Source: an uncultured Oscillospiraceae bacterium
GTDB lineage: Bacteria > Bacillota > Clostridia > Oscillospirales > Acutalibacteraceae
Assembly (NCBI GenBank): GCA_900549755.1
Contig: URPQ01000013.1
Span: forward strand, 1-32,571
DNA length: 32,571 nt
Reading direction: 5' to 3'
Each line of letters opens with the position of its first letter. Positions within the stretch are counted from its first letter, which is position 1. A program made the translations under genes and the position numbers. Below the pieces are notes generated by a model. The model worked only from the letters and a program-made list of their open reading frames with translations, did not search any database and was not told where the DNA came from. Below are positions 8,732 to 16,145 of the stretch, one piece after another.

Positions 8732-10066
8732 TTGGATTCGCTTTATGACCAAATGCACAAAGCTGTTAAAAACAGTACTGCGAAAACCATTGTTTCGATT
8801 TCTCCGGTTAATTCCTTATCTTCGATAAAGCAATTTTTCTACAACACAAAGCATCATCCGCCGAGAACTGTAAACCAAGCAATTTTGTGGCACGATTTTA
8901 TAAAAAACGGCAGAAATTGTGATTATGAAATTTGTAACTATGAAAAAGACCGCTGTTTTATTATTTCATTTACGGGCGGAACTACTGGTGTTCCTAAGGG
9001 AGTAATGCTCTCTGACGATTGTCTAAATTCTGTTGCTCACGGATATAAATATGTAGGGATACCATTTAAGCGGCAGGATAAGTTTTATAACGATTTACCC
9101 CTATTTATTGTTTACGGCTTATCATTGGCAATTCATTCGGTGCTTTCTCACGGTTTGCAACTAATACTGTATCCCATCTTCGAACCCAAAAACTTTCCGA
9201 AGCTATTTAAAAAGTACAAACCCAATCATTTTTCTGCCGGAGCAGACCATTTGCGATATTTGGCGGAATCCCCACTGATAAAAAATATGGATCTTTCGTT
9301 CCTTTGTGCCGCAGCTATGGGCGGAGACACTCTAAACGCAAAGACCGAAGAAGAAGTAAATAATTTTCTTAAAGCACATGGGTGTAAATACGAGGTTGTC
9401 AAAGGATACGGAATGACAGAACTCGGAGCAACCTGTTGTACTACTTTCCAAGGTGCAAACGCATATGAAAGCGTTGGAATTCCACTTGTAACGAACACAA
9501 TAGCAATCCGTGATATTGACAGCGGAAAAGAGCTGAAATACGGTCAAATCGGCGAAATATGGGTCAGCAGTCCCTCAATTATGATTGGCTATTTAAACAG
9601 CCCCGAATCGACAAATCAGGTTATTTCGAAGGATAAAGACGGAATACGCTGGATCAGAACAGGCGATATGGGATATGTGGATGAAAACGGATTGCTCTTT
9701 CATAAAGGCAGAATCCGAAGAATATACCTGACGGAGTTTGCCGGTGCGCCTGCGAAAATATTCCCTGTTTTTGTTGAACAAATTTTAAAAGAACTCCCGG
9801 AAATATATGACTGCACAGTTGTTGCAAGATATATTAAGGGGACTACTTATTATGAACCTGTAGCGTATATCATCCCATGCGAGGATTGCAATATAGACAA
9901 AGCGGCCCTTGACTCATATTGTGATAAAAAACTGCCAACATATATGAAACCTGTTGAAACCGTTTTTGTTGATTCATTTCCCAACACGCCTATCGGCAAG
10001 GTTGATTACCGCACACTTGAAAAGCAGGCGGAAGAACTAAGTAATAAGGCAGAAAGTTTATTTTAG
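8732..10066 (+). CDS. AMP-forming acyl-CoA ligase/synthetase family (ANL), N-terminally truncated
   Basis: This adenylate-forming enzyme would activate a carboxylic acid as acyl-AMP. It has 444 aa against about 500-550 in the family. The catalytic motifs are intact: P-loop SFTGGTTGVPKGVML (about 80-94), YGMTELGA, RTGDMGYVDENG, and the C-terminal catalytic Lys in TPIGKVDYRTLE. The substrate is unknown. The first conserved 80-110 residues are missing. The frame is open only back to 8684, and the upstream in-frame peptide (EEKAFRQIIKDKVVVSLDSLYDQ) still looks like ANL sequence without a good start. The apparent start is a TTG at 8732 with a weak ribosome site. It may therefore be a decayed gene or a short functional form. 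It sits at the left edge of an AT-rich accessory island, right after the giant protein, with no obvious partner genes. Confidence 0.7.
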   Translation: MDSLYDQMHKAVKNSTAKTIVSISPVNSLSSIKQFFYNTKHHPPRTVNQAILWHDFIKNGRNCDYEICNYEKDRCFIISFTGGTTGVPKGVMLSDDCLNSVAHGYKYVGIPFKRQDKFYNDLPLFIVYGLSLAIHSVLSHGLQLILYPIFEPKNFPKLFKKYKPNHFSAGADHLRYLAESPLIKNMDLSFLCAAAMGGDTLNAKTEEEVNNFLKAHGCKYEVVKGYGMTELGATCCTTFQGANAYESVGIPLVTNTIAIRDIDSGKELKYGQIGEIWVSSPSIMIGYLNSPESTNQVISKDKDGIRWIRTGDMGYVDENGLLFHKGRIRRIYLTEFAGAPAKIFPVFVEQILKELPEIYDCTVVARYIKGTTYYEPVAYIIPCEDCNIDKAALDSYCDKKLPTYMKPVETVFVDSFPNTPIGKVDYRTLEKQAEELSNKAESLF

Positions 10067-10185
10067 ATTTCACAAAAGATATTGTCCGTGACTGTGAATA
10101 CACATTTAAAACCCATGACGGTGTTTTGACCCTCGTAGGTGGTATCGGAACAGACGGCGGAAGTTATAAATTAAACCGAAAATAA
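10048..10185 (+). pseudogene. Orphan 3' coding fragment
   Basis: An open stretch of 45 codons has no start codon and overlaps the end of the ligase gene in another frame. It encodes a plausible protein tail (FTKDIVRDCEYTFKT, then GVLTLVGGIGTDGGSYKLN), ending just before a hairpin terminator. It looks like the end of a gene whose 5' part was replaced. I do not recognise the family. Confidence 0.35.
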
Positions 10186-10186
10186 T

Positions 10187-10221
10187 AGGGTATGCGGCTC
10201 AATACTGCATACCCTCTATTT
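10187..10221. terminator. Hairpin terminator shared by the fragment and tnpV
   Basis: AGGGTATGC (10187-10195) pairs with GCATACCCT (10207-10215). It is followed by CTATTTTT on the plus strand and by a T-rich run on the minus strand. It lies directly after the tnpV stop. Confidence 0.65.
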
Positions 10222-10602
10222 TTATATAAAAATAATTTCACTGTTTATAATCTCAATAGCTCGATTTCGTATGCTGTTCATTCTGGCGACCCAAGCCATT
10301 TGGTCGGCGGCTTTCAGCTGCTCGGTAACACCTTCTGCCACAGCCGCCTGCTTTACCAGCCGTTCAAACTTTTTCTCAGCCTGACGGTCAATGTTAGCAA
10401 GGTAGTTGTTTAATTTGCCGCTTGTCAACAAGTTGATGTAAAGCACTTTGCGGTGATTTTTCAGATAGCGAAGATGCCGCTGTCCCCATATCCCGATTAG
10501 CTTTTGCTCTTCATCCGGCTCATCGTCTCCGGCGATTATGTAATAATCACCGACCAACTCATATTTCAGTCCTGTGCGCTCATCTGTAATGTGCTTTTTC
10601 AT
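10222..10602 (-). CDS. tnpV: TnpV-family transposon-encoded protein
   Basis: This 126-aa protein has the signature of TnpV, a small protein carried by Tn4451/Tn4453-type and related clostridial mobile elements. The diagnostic block is IGIWGQRHLRYLKNHR (about 36-51), then NLLTSGKLNNYLANIDRQ, and a charged helical C-terminus with EGVTEQLKAADQMAWV and RNRAIEIINSEIIF. Its biochemical role is not established. The start is well supported by AAGGAGG 9 nt upstream. No serine recombinase (TnpX), relaxase or other transposon gene is present, so it is an orphan relic or a domesticated copy. It is divergent from the RES system, and their promoters overlap. Confidence 0.88.
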   Translation of the reverse strand: MKKHITDERTGLKYELVGDYYIIAGDDEPDEEQKLIGIWGQRHLRYLKNHRKVLYINLLTSGKLNNYLANIDRQAEKKFERLVKQAAVAEGVTEQLKAADQMAWVARMNSIRNRAIEIINSEIIFI

Positions 10603-10606
10603 AAAA

Positions 10607-10635
10607 TTGACCTCCTTAAAGTTTTGTGATATAAT
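10607..10635 (+). promoter_or_regulatory. Promoter of the RES operon
   Basis: TTGACC (10607-10612) and TATAAT (10630-10635) are 17 bp apart, a near-consensus promoter. The -35 overlaps the tnpV ribosome site, and the -10 overlaps the -10 of the opposing tnpV promoter. Predicted start is near 10642, with a leader of about 80 nt. Confidence 0.7.
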
Positions 10636-10662
10636 TTTATCGTAAGGTTATAAACATTGCAA
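10634..10662 (-). promoter_or_regulatory. Promoter of tnpV, overlapping the divergent RES promoter
   Basis: On the minus strand, TTGCAA (10657-10662) and TAAAAT (10634-10639) are 17 bp apart. Two bases of its -10 are shared with the -10 of the RES promoter, so simultaneous use seems unlikely. Confidence 0.55.
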
Positions 10663-10722
10663 ATCTGCGAGATTAAAATGCTTTTTATATTTGATTTTGA
10701 ATGAGATAAGCAGGGGGAATTG

Positions 10723-10974
10723 ATGTTACCATCTGATAATTTGTTTTCAATTATTTTAACACACCGTCTTCCGCTGATGCGGTCAACTGAAACGGTTCAA
10801 AATTTCTTAAAAAATTATTATGAACAATTTATTTCCGATTTAGAGAGAATGATAGTTCGTAATGAAAACTGCTTCTTAGAACAAGATGTGTATGATTTGG
10901 TTGCAGAAAATATCTCTACAATCAAATTGCTGTGTTCAAACATCCTTAAGGTTTTTGACCTATATGATGTCTAA
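10723..10974 (+). CDS. Small helical protein coupled to the RES-domain gene (partner or split N-terminal domain)
   Basis: An 83-aa, mostly helical protein of unknown function. The ATG at 10723 follows CAGGGGGAA, a good ribosome site; a TTG three bases earlier is less likely. The stop at 10972-10974 lies inside the next gene, whose start ATGATG is at 10964-10969, so the two are translationally coupled. Two readings are possible. It may be an antitoxin-like partner, since RES toxins are usually encoded with one, though typically a larger Xre-type protein. Or it may be the N-terminal helical domain that many Gram-positive RES proteins carry, separated here by a frameshift near 10965: fusing the frames gives ILKVFDLYD followed by SKTKMYISN, which reads like a continuous helical linker. 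Codon usage is AT-rich, as in the rest of the island. Confidence 0.65.
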   Translation: MLPSDNLFSIILTHRLPLMRSTETVQNFLKNYYEQFISDLERMIVRNENCFLEQDVYDLVAENISTIKLLCSNILKVFDLYDV

Positions 10975-11917
10975 AACTAAAATGTATATTTCTAATATAG
11001 AAGTCAGGACCAACGGAAATGAATCATTTAAGCAATATTATCGAATTCGCATTGGTGCTGAAGATTTTAAAGAACGAAAAGATTTATTTCATATTCCTAT
11101 GGGAAAACGCTCTTTGATAAATTCGTATAGATATAGTATTCCGGGATACCCTTGTTTGTATTTGTCTACGGGCGTAGAAATGTGTTGGTTCGAATGTGGA
11201 ATGCCAAAGCATTTTAGTTATTCAGCGTTTAAACTTAACGCTTCGGATGAACAACCGATAAATTTGATTAATTTTTCAATAGCTCCTGTCGATTTTATTA
11301 GTACTATAGTTTGCTGTTATAACAATTGTAAAACCTGTAATGAAAGAACATACTTAAATAATTTAATTTTGAAGTATTTGGTATCGTTTCCCCTAAGAGC
11401 AGCGTGTTCTATTTCGGTAATAAATAGAAATGTTCCTTTTATTGAAGAATATATATTTCCGCAGCAATTATTGTTATGGCTGAGGGATAAGTTGGACTTT
11501 GATGGAATATTGTACAGAACATGTTCTGCAATCGAAAGCGCATATAATTGGAATTATATTAATTTAGTAATGCCAGCAAAATGCATTAGAGGCTCATATT
11601 GCGAAAATTTAACGCATATGTTTGAACTGACGCCACCAGTTAAAGTTGATGTGAATAAATCGTTGTTAAAATATTCAAATAAAATAGATGATGTTAAAAA
11701 GTGTTTGAAAATGATTGAATCCAGCATCTGGAAACAGATTGACGGTGGCAATGAAAATGACTATATTTATTTTCATATGAGAAAAAGTGACGGTTCTTAT
11801 ATTTCTGTTCTTGACCATGGAAGAATTGTGGAGACACCTCAATATGGCAGGGTGTTTTATGTAATGTTTATAGATTGTGAAGATATACATATTCATTACA
11901 GTGATTTAATCATATAG
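10964..11917 (+). CDS. RES-domain protein (NAD-targeting toxin family)
   Basis: A 317-aa protein whose first part matches the RES fold: YYRIRIG (25-31), LFHIPMGKRSLINSYRYSIPG (about 41-61), then CLYLSTGVEMCWFEC (64-78). The three polar residues expected at the active site are present, as Arg56, Tyr66 and Glu77. Characterised RES toxins (MbcT, ParT and relatives) consume or transfer NAD+, or ADP-ribosylate enzymes, and arrest growth. The C-terminal 200 residues are less familiar but include a long stretch typical of the bigger Gram-positive RES proteins. I start at the ATG at 10964 (or 10967); the frame is open further upstream, but that part only antiparallels the previous ORF. It is co-transcribed with and overlaps the 83-aa ORF, and sits beside tnpV in an AT-rich island, a usual setting for toxin or phage-defence genes. 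Family call good, activity inferred. Confidence 0.8.
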   Translation: MMSKTKMYISNIEVRTNGNESFKQYYRIRIGAEDFKERKDLFHIPMGKRSLINSYRYSIPGYPCLYLSTGVEMCWFECGMPKHFSYSAFKLNASDEQPINLINFSIAPVDFISTIVCCYNNCKTCNERTYLNNLILKYLVSFPLRAACSISVINRNVPFIEEYIFPQQLLLWLRDKLDFDGILYRTCSAIESAYNWNYINLVMPAKCIRGSYCENLTHMFELTPPVKVDVNKSLLKYSNKIDDVKKCLKMIESSIWKQIDGGNENDYIYFHMRKSDGSYISVLDHGRIVETPQYGRVFYVMFIDCEDIHIHYSDLII

Positions 11918-11940
11918 AATTAGATTGTTAGTGTTCTAGG

Positions 11941-12224
11941 TGGTATATTAATCGCCTGCCTGACTTCAAAAGAAGAAACTTGATTGTTCGTTAGCAGAGT
12001 ATTTTACGATTGATGAGGGATTATGCGTTCAAATTATGAATATGGGTTCTTTTGATAATGAGCCAGCAACCGTTGCTCTTATGGATCCTTATTTAGAACA
12101 AAATGGGTATGTTAATAATATTAACGAAGATAGATTGCACCACGAGATTTATATGTCTGATGCAAGAAAGGTTGCCCCAGAGAAATGGAAAACTGTAATT
12201 AGACATCCGATTAAGAAATCGTAA
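11941..12224 (+). pseudogene. Decayed GyrI-like small-molecule-binding protein gene
   Basis: The last 80-odd residues of a GyrI-like effector-binding protein (COG4832-type, usually about 200 aa) are readable: CSLAEYFTIDEGLCVQ, GSFDNEPATVALMDPYLEQN, then DRLHHEIYMSDARK and KTVIRHPIKK. Just upstream, in another frame, WYINRLPDFK (11941-11970) matches the segment that normally precedes this region. This shows a frame break or small deletion near 11963. The 5' part of the gene is absent. The ATG at 12036 would encode only 62 aa and is not a credible gene start. Confidence 0.75.
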
Positions 12225-12340
12225 ACTTCCAATTTATCGAGGGCTTTCATTTCTAAGGGTATTGAGATTTAAGGGTGTGCACCTTTTAACGAAAAGTCTG
12301 AGCGGGTGTGCATTTTGTATCAAAGTAGGTCACTACTTTC

Positions 12341-12376
12341 AAAAATCCTCATTCGTAAGAATGGGGATTTTTACTT
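12341..12376 (+). terminator. Rho-independent terminator at the right end of the accessory island
   Basis: A 14-bp stem (12341-12354 with 12359-12372, one wobble) with a GTAA loop ends in five T before ACTTTTT. Between the pseudogene and lacZ (12225-12452) I otherwise see only this, the lacZ terminator, and a short direct repeat GGGTGTGCA at 12273 and 12304. Confidence 0.7.
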
Positions 12377-12404
12377 TTTACCTCTTACCTCTTCACTCTT
12401 ACTT

Positions 12405-12447
12405 CAAAAAATGCGGCTGTTATCTGCCAAAACAGATAACAGCCGCA
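12405..12447 (-). terminator. Rho-independent terminator of lacZ
   Basis: A perfect 15-bp stem (12412-12426 with 12433-12447) has a six-base loop and is followed on the minus strand by TTTTTT (12405-12410). It lies 6 bp after the lacZ stop. Confidence 0.9.
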
Positions 12448-12452
12448 AAGCA

Positions 12453-15287
12453 TTATATCAGACTCATTTTAAATGTGAATGAAATGTGCTTTTCATCCAA
12501 TCGGTACTTCTTATCAAGCTCGGGACCGCACGAAGCGGAGCCAATGCCCGAAACCTTGTAATCGATTCTTATATGTGTAGCGTCAGGCTCGGCTATTTCA
12601 TCGGTATGTTCAGCCGCCGTCAGCTGCTCTATGCTGTGCGACAAAACGCATATTTCCATTTTGTCCTCTGCCTCAAAGCGCAGCTTATCCGAAATTTCAA
12701 GCCATTTGCAATCGGTGTGGTTGCCGTGCTCCTGCGGGCGGACGTAATTCACATACTCGCTGCCTGCGTCGGACGAATGAACACCTATCACCCCGTGGTG
12801 GGTCATATCGCGGTAGCTTTCAAGCGGACCGTTTCCGAAATATTTGAATTTACCGTCTGTCAGCGGCAGCGCCAGCTCAAAGCCCAAGCGCGGCAGCCAG
12901 ATAACATTTTCGCGAATATCGCCGCAAAGCTCGGTTTTAACGCTGCCGTCGGCAAAAAATTCGTAATTAAGCGTGTATTTAAAGAAGGGCAGGTGCGAAA
13001 CACCGGCAGACGACATATTAAACGACGCCCTATTGCCCTGTATTTTGGCAGAATAAACCTTATTGAACACGCAGTCGAAATTTTCGCCCTGCCATATATT
13101 CGTTCTGTCCCAAAGCGCCTTGACGTTTCGGTCGTTATCGGTAGTGGCGCGGAAATATGAAAGATTCATAGGCTTTGTGAGTAATTCCTCACCGCCCTTT
13201 ACAATGCTTTCAAAAAATCCGGTCTGCTTTGAAAGCACATAGCAAAAGCCTTCGCCCTCTGCCGTAATTTCAAACTCCGTCTCGGTAACCTCCAGCGGCT
13301 CGGCGGTAATTTCTTCCTTTATTTTATCGGTAGGAATTTCCACCTGTAATCTGCCCACCTCGCTGCCTTCAAGGTCGGTCATTTTAACGGTTATATAGCA
13401 GCCTAAGCGGCTTTTTTCGGGCAGTGACACCGCAGGTGCCAGCACAAAGGTCTCGCCGGGGCGAGTATTCAGCCTTACTATTTTCTTTTCAAGGCTTTCT
13501 TCGTCCGCCGTTATTTCATATTCAAAGGAATACCCGTCAAACGAGGTGAAATCAAAGCAGTTTTTAAGCTGCAATGCTCCGTTTTCCCACTTGATGCGGA
13601 AAGGCGCATATGTATTTTTAATTTCCAGCGTGCCCGCCTTAAAGCTGCGGTCGGCAAATACCATTCCGTCACAGCAGAAATTACCGTCGTTAGTAAGCTC
13701 GCCCTCAAAGTCGCCGCCGTATTTCTGAACCCCGTTTTCCAGAAAGACGTGATCCGCCCATTCCCAAATGCAGCCGCCTATAAGACTTTTATGACTGTAT
13801 ATTGCGTCCCAGTAATCCCATATTCCGCCGGGGCCGTTGCCCATGGCATGCGCATACTCGCACATAAACACGGGCTGGTTTATTTTTTCATCCGCTGCGG
13901 TGTTGCAAAGCGCTTCAACGCTCGGGTACATCCATGAGAAAATATCGGTATTATCGGGTGTGCCCTTGCGGGACGCGTCCTCACAGTGTGCAAGGCGCAT
14001 ATCGTCGCGGCTTTTTACCCACTCAATCATATCGTGCTGATTTTTTCCAAAGCCGCTCTCGTTGCCTGTAGACCATATAATTATGCTCGTGTGTATTTTA
14101 TCGCGTTCATAGGCGCGCTCCATACGCTCTAAAAATTCCTTATGCCACATATCGCTCGCACACGGCCATATTGTATCGTCCACATCATAGCCGTAGCCTA
14201 CATTGGCATATCTGCGCACAAAGCCGTGCGTTTCAATATCCGTCTCAAGAATAACGTACAGCCCCAGCTCATCGCAATAATCAAGAAACTCAGGCGACGG
14301 CGGGTAGTGCGAGGTTCTTACACAGTTTATGTTAAGCCGTTTCATCAGCTTTAAATCGCGCAGAATATCGGCGCTGCTCATAGTCCAGCCCTTTTCGGGG
14401 TCGGTATCGTGGTGGTTCACGCCTTTAAGCTTAACGGGCTTTCCGTTTATAAGCAGCTCATTATCGGCAGATATTGCAATTATTCTGAAGCCTACACGTC
14501 GTGTTATTGTTTCGCCCTCGGTGTAAAGCTTTACGGTATAAAGTTCAGGGTTCTCGGCAGTCCATAGCCTCGGCTCGGGCACGCTGAACACAACCCTGCC
14601 GTTTAATGAATTTTGCCTTTCAAGCAGCTGCTCGCCATCGTAAAGCTCGGCGGAATACTCTGCGTCGGCTATGCACGAAATACTGTTATCCCGCGCCTTT
14701 ATATCAATATCAAAAAGATGTCCGTGCGGGCGGGAAAGTATATAAACATCCCTGAAAATGCCGTTATAACGGAAAGCGTCCTGATCCTCAAGGTAGCTGC
14801 CGCAGCACCATTTGCGCACATTCACCCTGACGGTATTTGTACCCGAGCTTACAAACTCGGTAATATCAAACTCGCTCATAAGGTGGCTGCCCTCGGTAAA
14901 TCCCACATACTTACCGTTTATATAAACCTCGGCAACAGAGGAAACGCCCTCGAAAACCAAATATGTATCAAGGCTGCCGTCGGTCAGCTCAAAGCTGCGC
15001 TCGTAAACGCCCATAGGGTTAATATCGGGCACATAGGGCGGGTCGCAGGGGTAAGGATAATTTATATTTGTATAATTGGGCTTTTCATAGCCCTTTGCCT
15101 GCCAGCAGGAGGGCACCTCAATAGTTTCCCATTCCTCTATATTACCTGCCTTATCGCCGTTTTCAAAAAAGGCAAAGCGCCACTCGCCGTTAAGCGGGCG
15201 GAAAACGCCCTCCCCCTCGGGAATATACCAGCTGCGGGCTTTAAGCCTGTTTTCACTGGTTTTTTGCGGATTTTCATAAATGCGCAT
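12453..15287 (-). CDS. lacZ: Beta-galactosidase, glycoside hydrolase family 2 (LacZ type)
   Basis: Cytoplasmic retaining beta-galactosidase of 944 aa, shorter than E. coli LacZ (1023) but with the same plan. The N-terminal sugar-binding jelly roll includes ENRLKARSW, LNGEWRF and VPSCWQ. An Ig-like GH2 domain follows, then a TIM barrel, and a C-terminal small-chain domain with DNDRNVKALWDRTNIW and PQEHGNHTDCKWLEI. The acid/base is Glu410 in STGNESGFG and the nucleophile is Glu477 in MCEYAHAMGNG. KGVNHHDTDP is the usual barrel-entry motif. There is no signal peptide, so imported oligosaccharides are the expected substrates. The ATG at 15287 has GAGGTG upstream. The gene follows mscS on the same strand but has its own near-consensus promoter and terminator, so it is probably a separate unit. 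Confidence 0.95.
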   Translation of the reverse strand: MRIYENPQKTSENRLKARSWYIPEGEGVFRPLNGEWRFAFFENGDKAGNIEEWETIEVPSCWQAKGYEKPNYTNINYPYPCDPPYVPDINPMGVYERSFELTDGSLDTYLVFEGVSSVAEVYINGKYVGFTEGSHLMSEFDITEFVSSGTNTVRVNVRKWCCGSYLEDQDAFRYNGIFRDVYILSRPHGHLFDIDIKARDNSISCIADAEYSAELYDGEQLLERQNSLNGRVVFSVPEPRLWTAENPELYTVKLYTEGETITRRVGFRIIAISADNELLINGKPVKLKGVNHHDTDPEKGWTMSSADILRDLKLMKRLNINCVRTSHYPPSPEFLDYCDELGLYVILETDIETHGFVRRYANVGYGYDVDDTIWPCASDMWHKEFLERMERAYERDKIHTSIIIWSTGNESGFGKNQHDMIEWVKSRDDMRLAHCEDASRKGTPDNTDIFSWMYPSVEALCNTAADEKINQPVFMCEYAHAMGNGPGGIWDYWDAIYSHKSLIGGCIWEWADHVFLENGVQKYGGDFEGELTNDGNFCCDGMVFADRSFKAGTLEIKNTYAPFRIKWENGALQLKNCFDFTSFDGYSFEYEITADEESLEKKIVRLNTRPGETFVLAPAVSLPEKSRLGCYITVKMTDLEGSEVGRLQVEIPTDKIKEEITAEPLEVTETEFEITAEGEGFCYVLSKQTGFFESIVKGGEELLTKPMNLSYFRATTDNDRNVKALWDRTNIWQGENFDCVFNKVYSAKIQGNRASFNMSSAGVSHLPFFKYTLNYEFFADGSVKTELCGDIRENVIWLPRLGFELALPLTDGKFKYFGNGPLESYRDMTHHGVIGVHSSDAGSEYVNYVRPQEHGNHTDCKWLEISDKLRFEAEDKMEICVLSHSIEQLTAAEHTDEIAEPDATHIRIDYKVSGIGSASCGPELDKKYRLDEKHISFTFKMSLI

Positions 15288-15319
15288 AACACACCTCGTA
15301 GGTAAAAATTAACATATTT

Positions 15320-15348
15320 AATATAAGTCAAAAACTATGTTTTGTCAA
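15320..15348 (-). promoter_or_regulatory. lacZ promoter embedded in the mscS stop codon
   Basis: On the minus strand, a perfect TTGACA (15343-15348) and TATATT (15320-15325) are 17 bp apart. The TGA stop of mscS (15345-15347) lies inside the -35 hexamer. Confidence 0.75.
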
Positions 15349-16145
15349 TCATTTTTTATATGAACATCAAGCTGATTGTAGGGTATTGATATTCCGTTTT
15401 TATCAAACGCCGCGCGCATTTCCTCCCGCAGCTTAAAAGAAAGCGGAAGATAATCGGACGTTTTGCACCACGCCTGCGCCGTAAAGTCAACCGAGCTTGC
15501 GGCGTACTCGGTAACTCCCACAAAGGGCGCGGGGTCTTTTAAAACGACGGGGTTTGCAAGCATGGCATCGGTAATAACGCGCTTAACCTTTTCGGTATCG
15601 TTTTCATAGCTTACCGAGAAGGTAAGGTCAAGGCGGCGCGTTTCCTCGCTTGAATAATCCACAACCTGACTGTTCACAACAATGCTGTTGGGTATTACAA
15701 CATGGCGGTTATCAATCGTTTTAAGCACGGTGTGCATCATATCAATCTGCACAACGTTGCCGCTTTCGCCGTTTATGCAAACGTAATCGCCCGTTTGGAA
15801 GCGGCGGGTGAGCAAAAGGATTATTCCGCCAGCTATACTGCTCAGCGAATCTTTAAGCGCCAGCGCCACGGCTACCGCCGCCGCGGAAAGCGCCGCCAAA
15901 AGCCCCGCGGTTGAAATTCCCAAAGTGCTCAGCGCCGAGAGAATAATTATAATATGAAGCGTTATATTTACCGCTTTTTTAAGAAATTTTTCAAGTGAAA
16001 TATCAATGTTTAGTTTTTTAAGGGATTTCTTCATCAGCTTTATTAAAAAAAGCGTGAGATAATGCCCCGCAACCAATATTATTACCGCCTTTAAAACGGT
16101 AATGCCCATAGAAATAAGCTTATCGGCAGAAAAATCAAGCTTCAT
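15345..16145 (-). CDS. mscS: MscS-family small-conductance mechanosensitive channel
   Basis: Membrane channel of 266 aa that releases solutes on hypo-osmotic shock. Hydrophobic helices at about 10-35 and 55-80 lead to the pore-lining TM3, seen as GLLAALSAAAVAVALALKDSLSSIAGG (two consecutive blocks near 82-108) with the alternating small residues of the family. The beta domain follows, with FQTGDYVCINGESGNVVQI and IPNSIVVNSQVVDYS, and then an alpha/beta C-terminal domain ending in PYNQLDVHI. Its ATG overlaps the ribF stop by 4 bp (ATGA), making it the last gene of the rimP-nusA operon. I found no terminator behind it; read-through into lacZ is possible. Confidence 0.92.
   Translation of the reverse strand: MKLDFSADKLISMGITVLKAVIILVAGHYLTLFLIKLMKKSLKKLNIDISLEKFLKKAVNITLHIIIILSALSTLGISTAGLLAALSAAAVAVALALKDSLSSIAGGIILLLTRRFQTGDYVCINGESGNVVQIDMMHTVLKTIDNRHVVIPNSIVVNSQVVDYSSEETRRLDLTFSVSYENDTEKVKRVITDAMLANPVVLKDPAPFVGVTEYAASSVDFTAQAWCKTSDYLPLSFKLREEMRAAFDKNGISIPYNQLDVHIKND

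Noticed and set aside
8600..12450. Complete transposon with terminal repeats around tnpV
   Set aside because: I could not find matching terminal inverted repeats, a recombinase gene or target-site duplications.
12262..12561. 99-aa plus-strand frame across the island edge
   Set aside because: Crosses two terminators and the 3' end of lacZ; no ribosome site or family similarity.
12486..13160. 224-aa plus-strand frame inside lacZ
   Set aside because: Antisense shadow of the GH2 gene with no promoter or recognisable domain.
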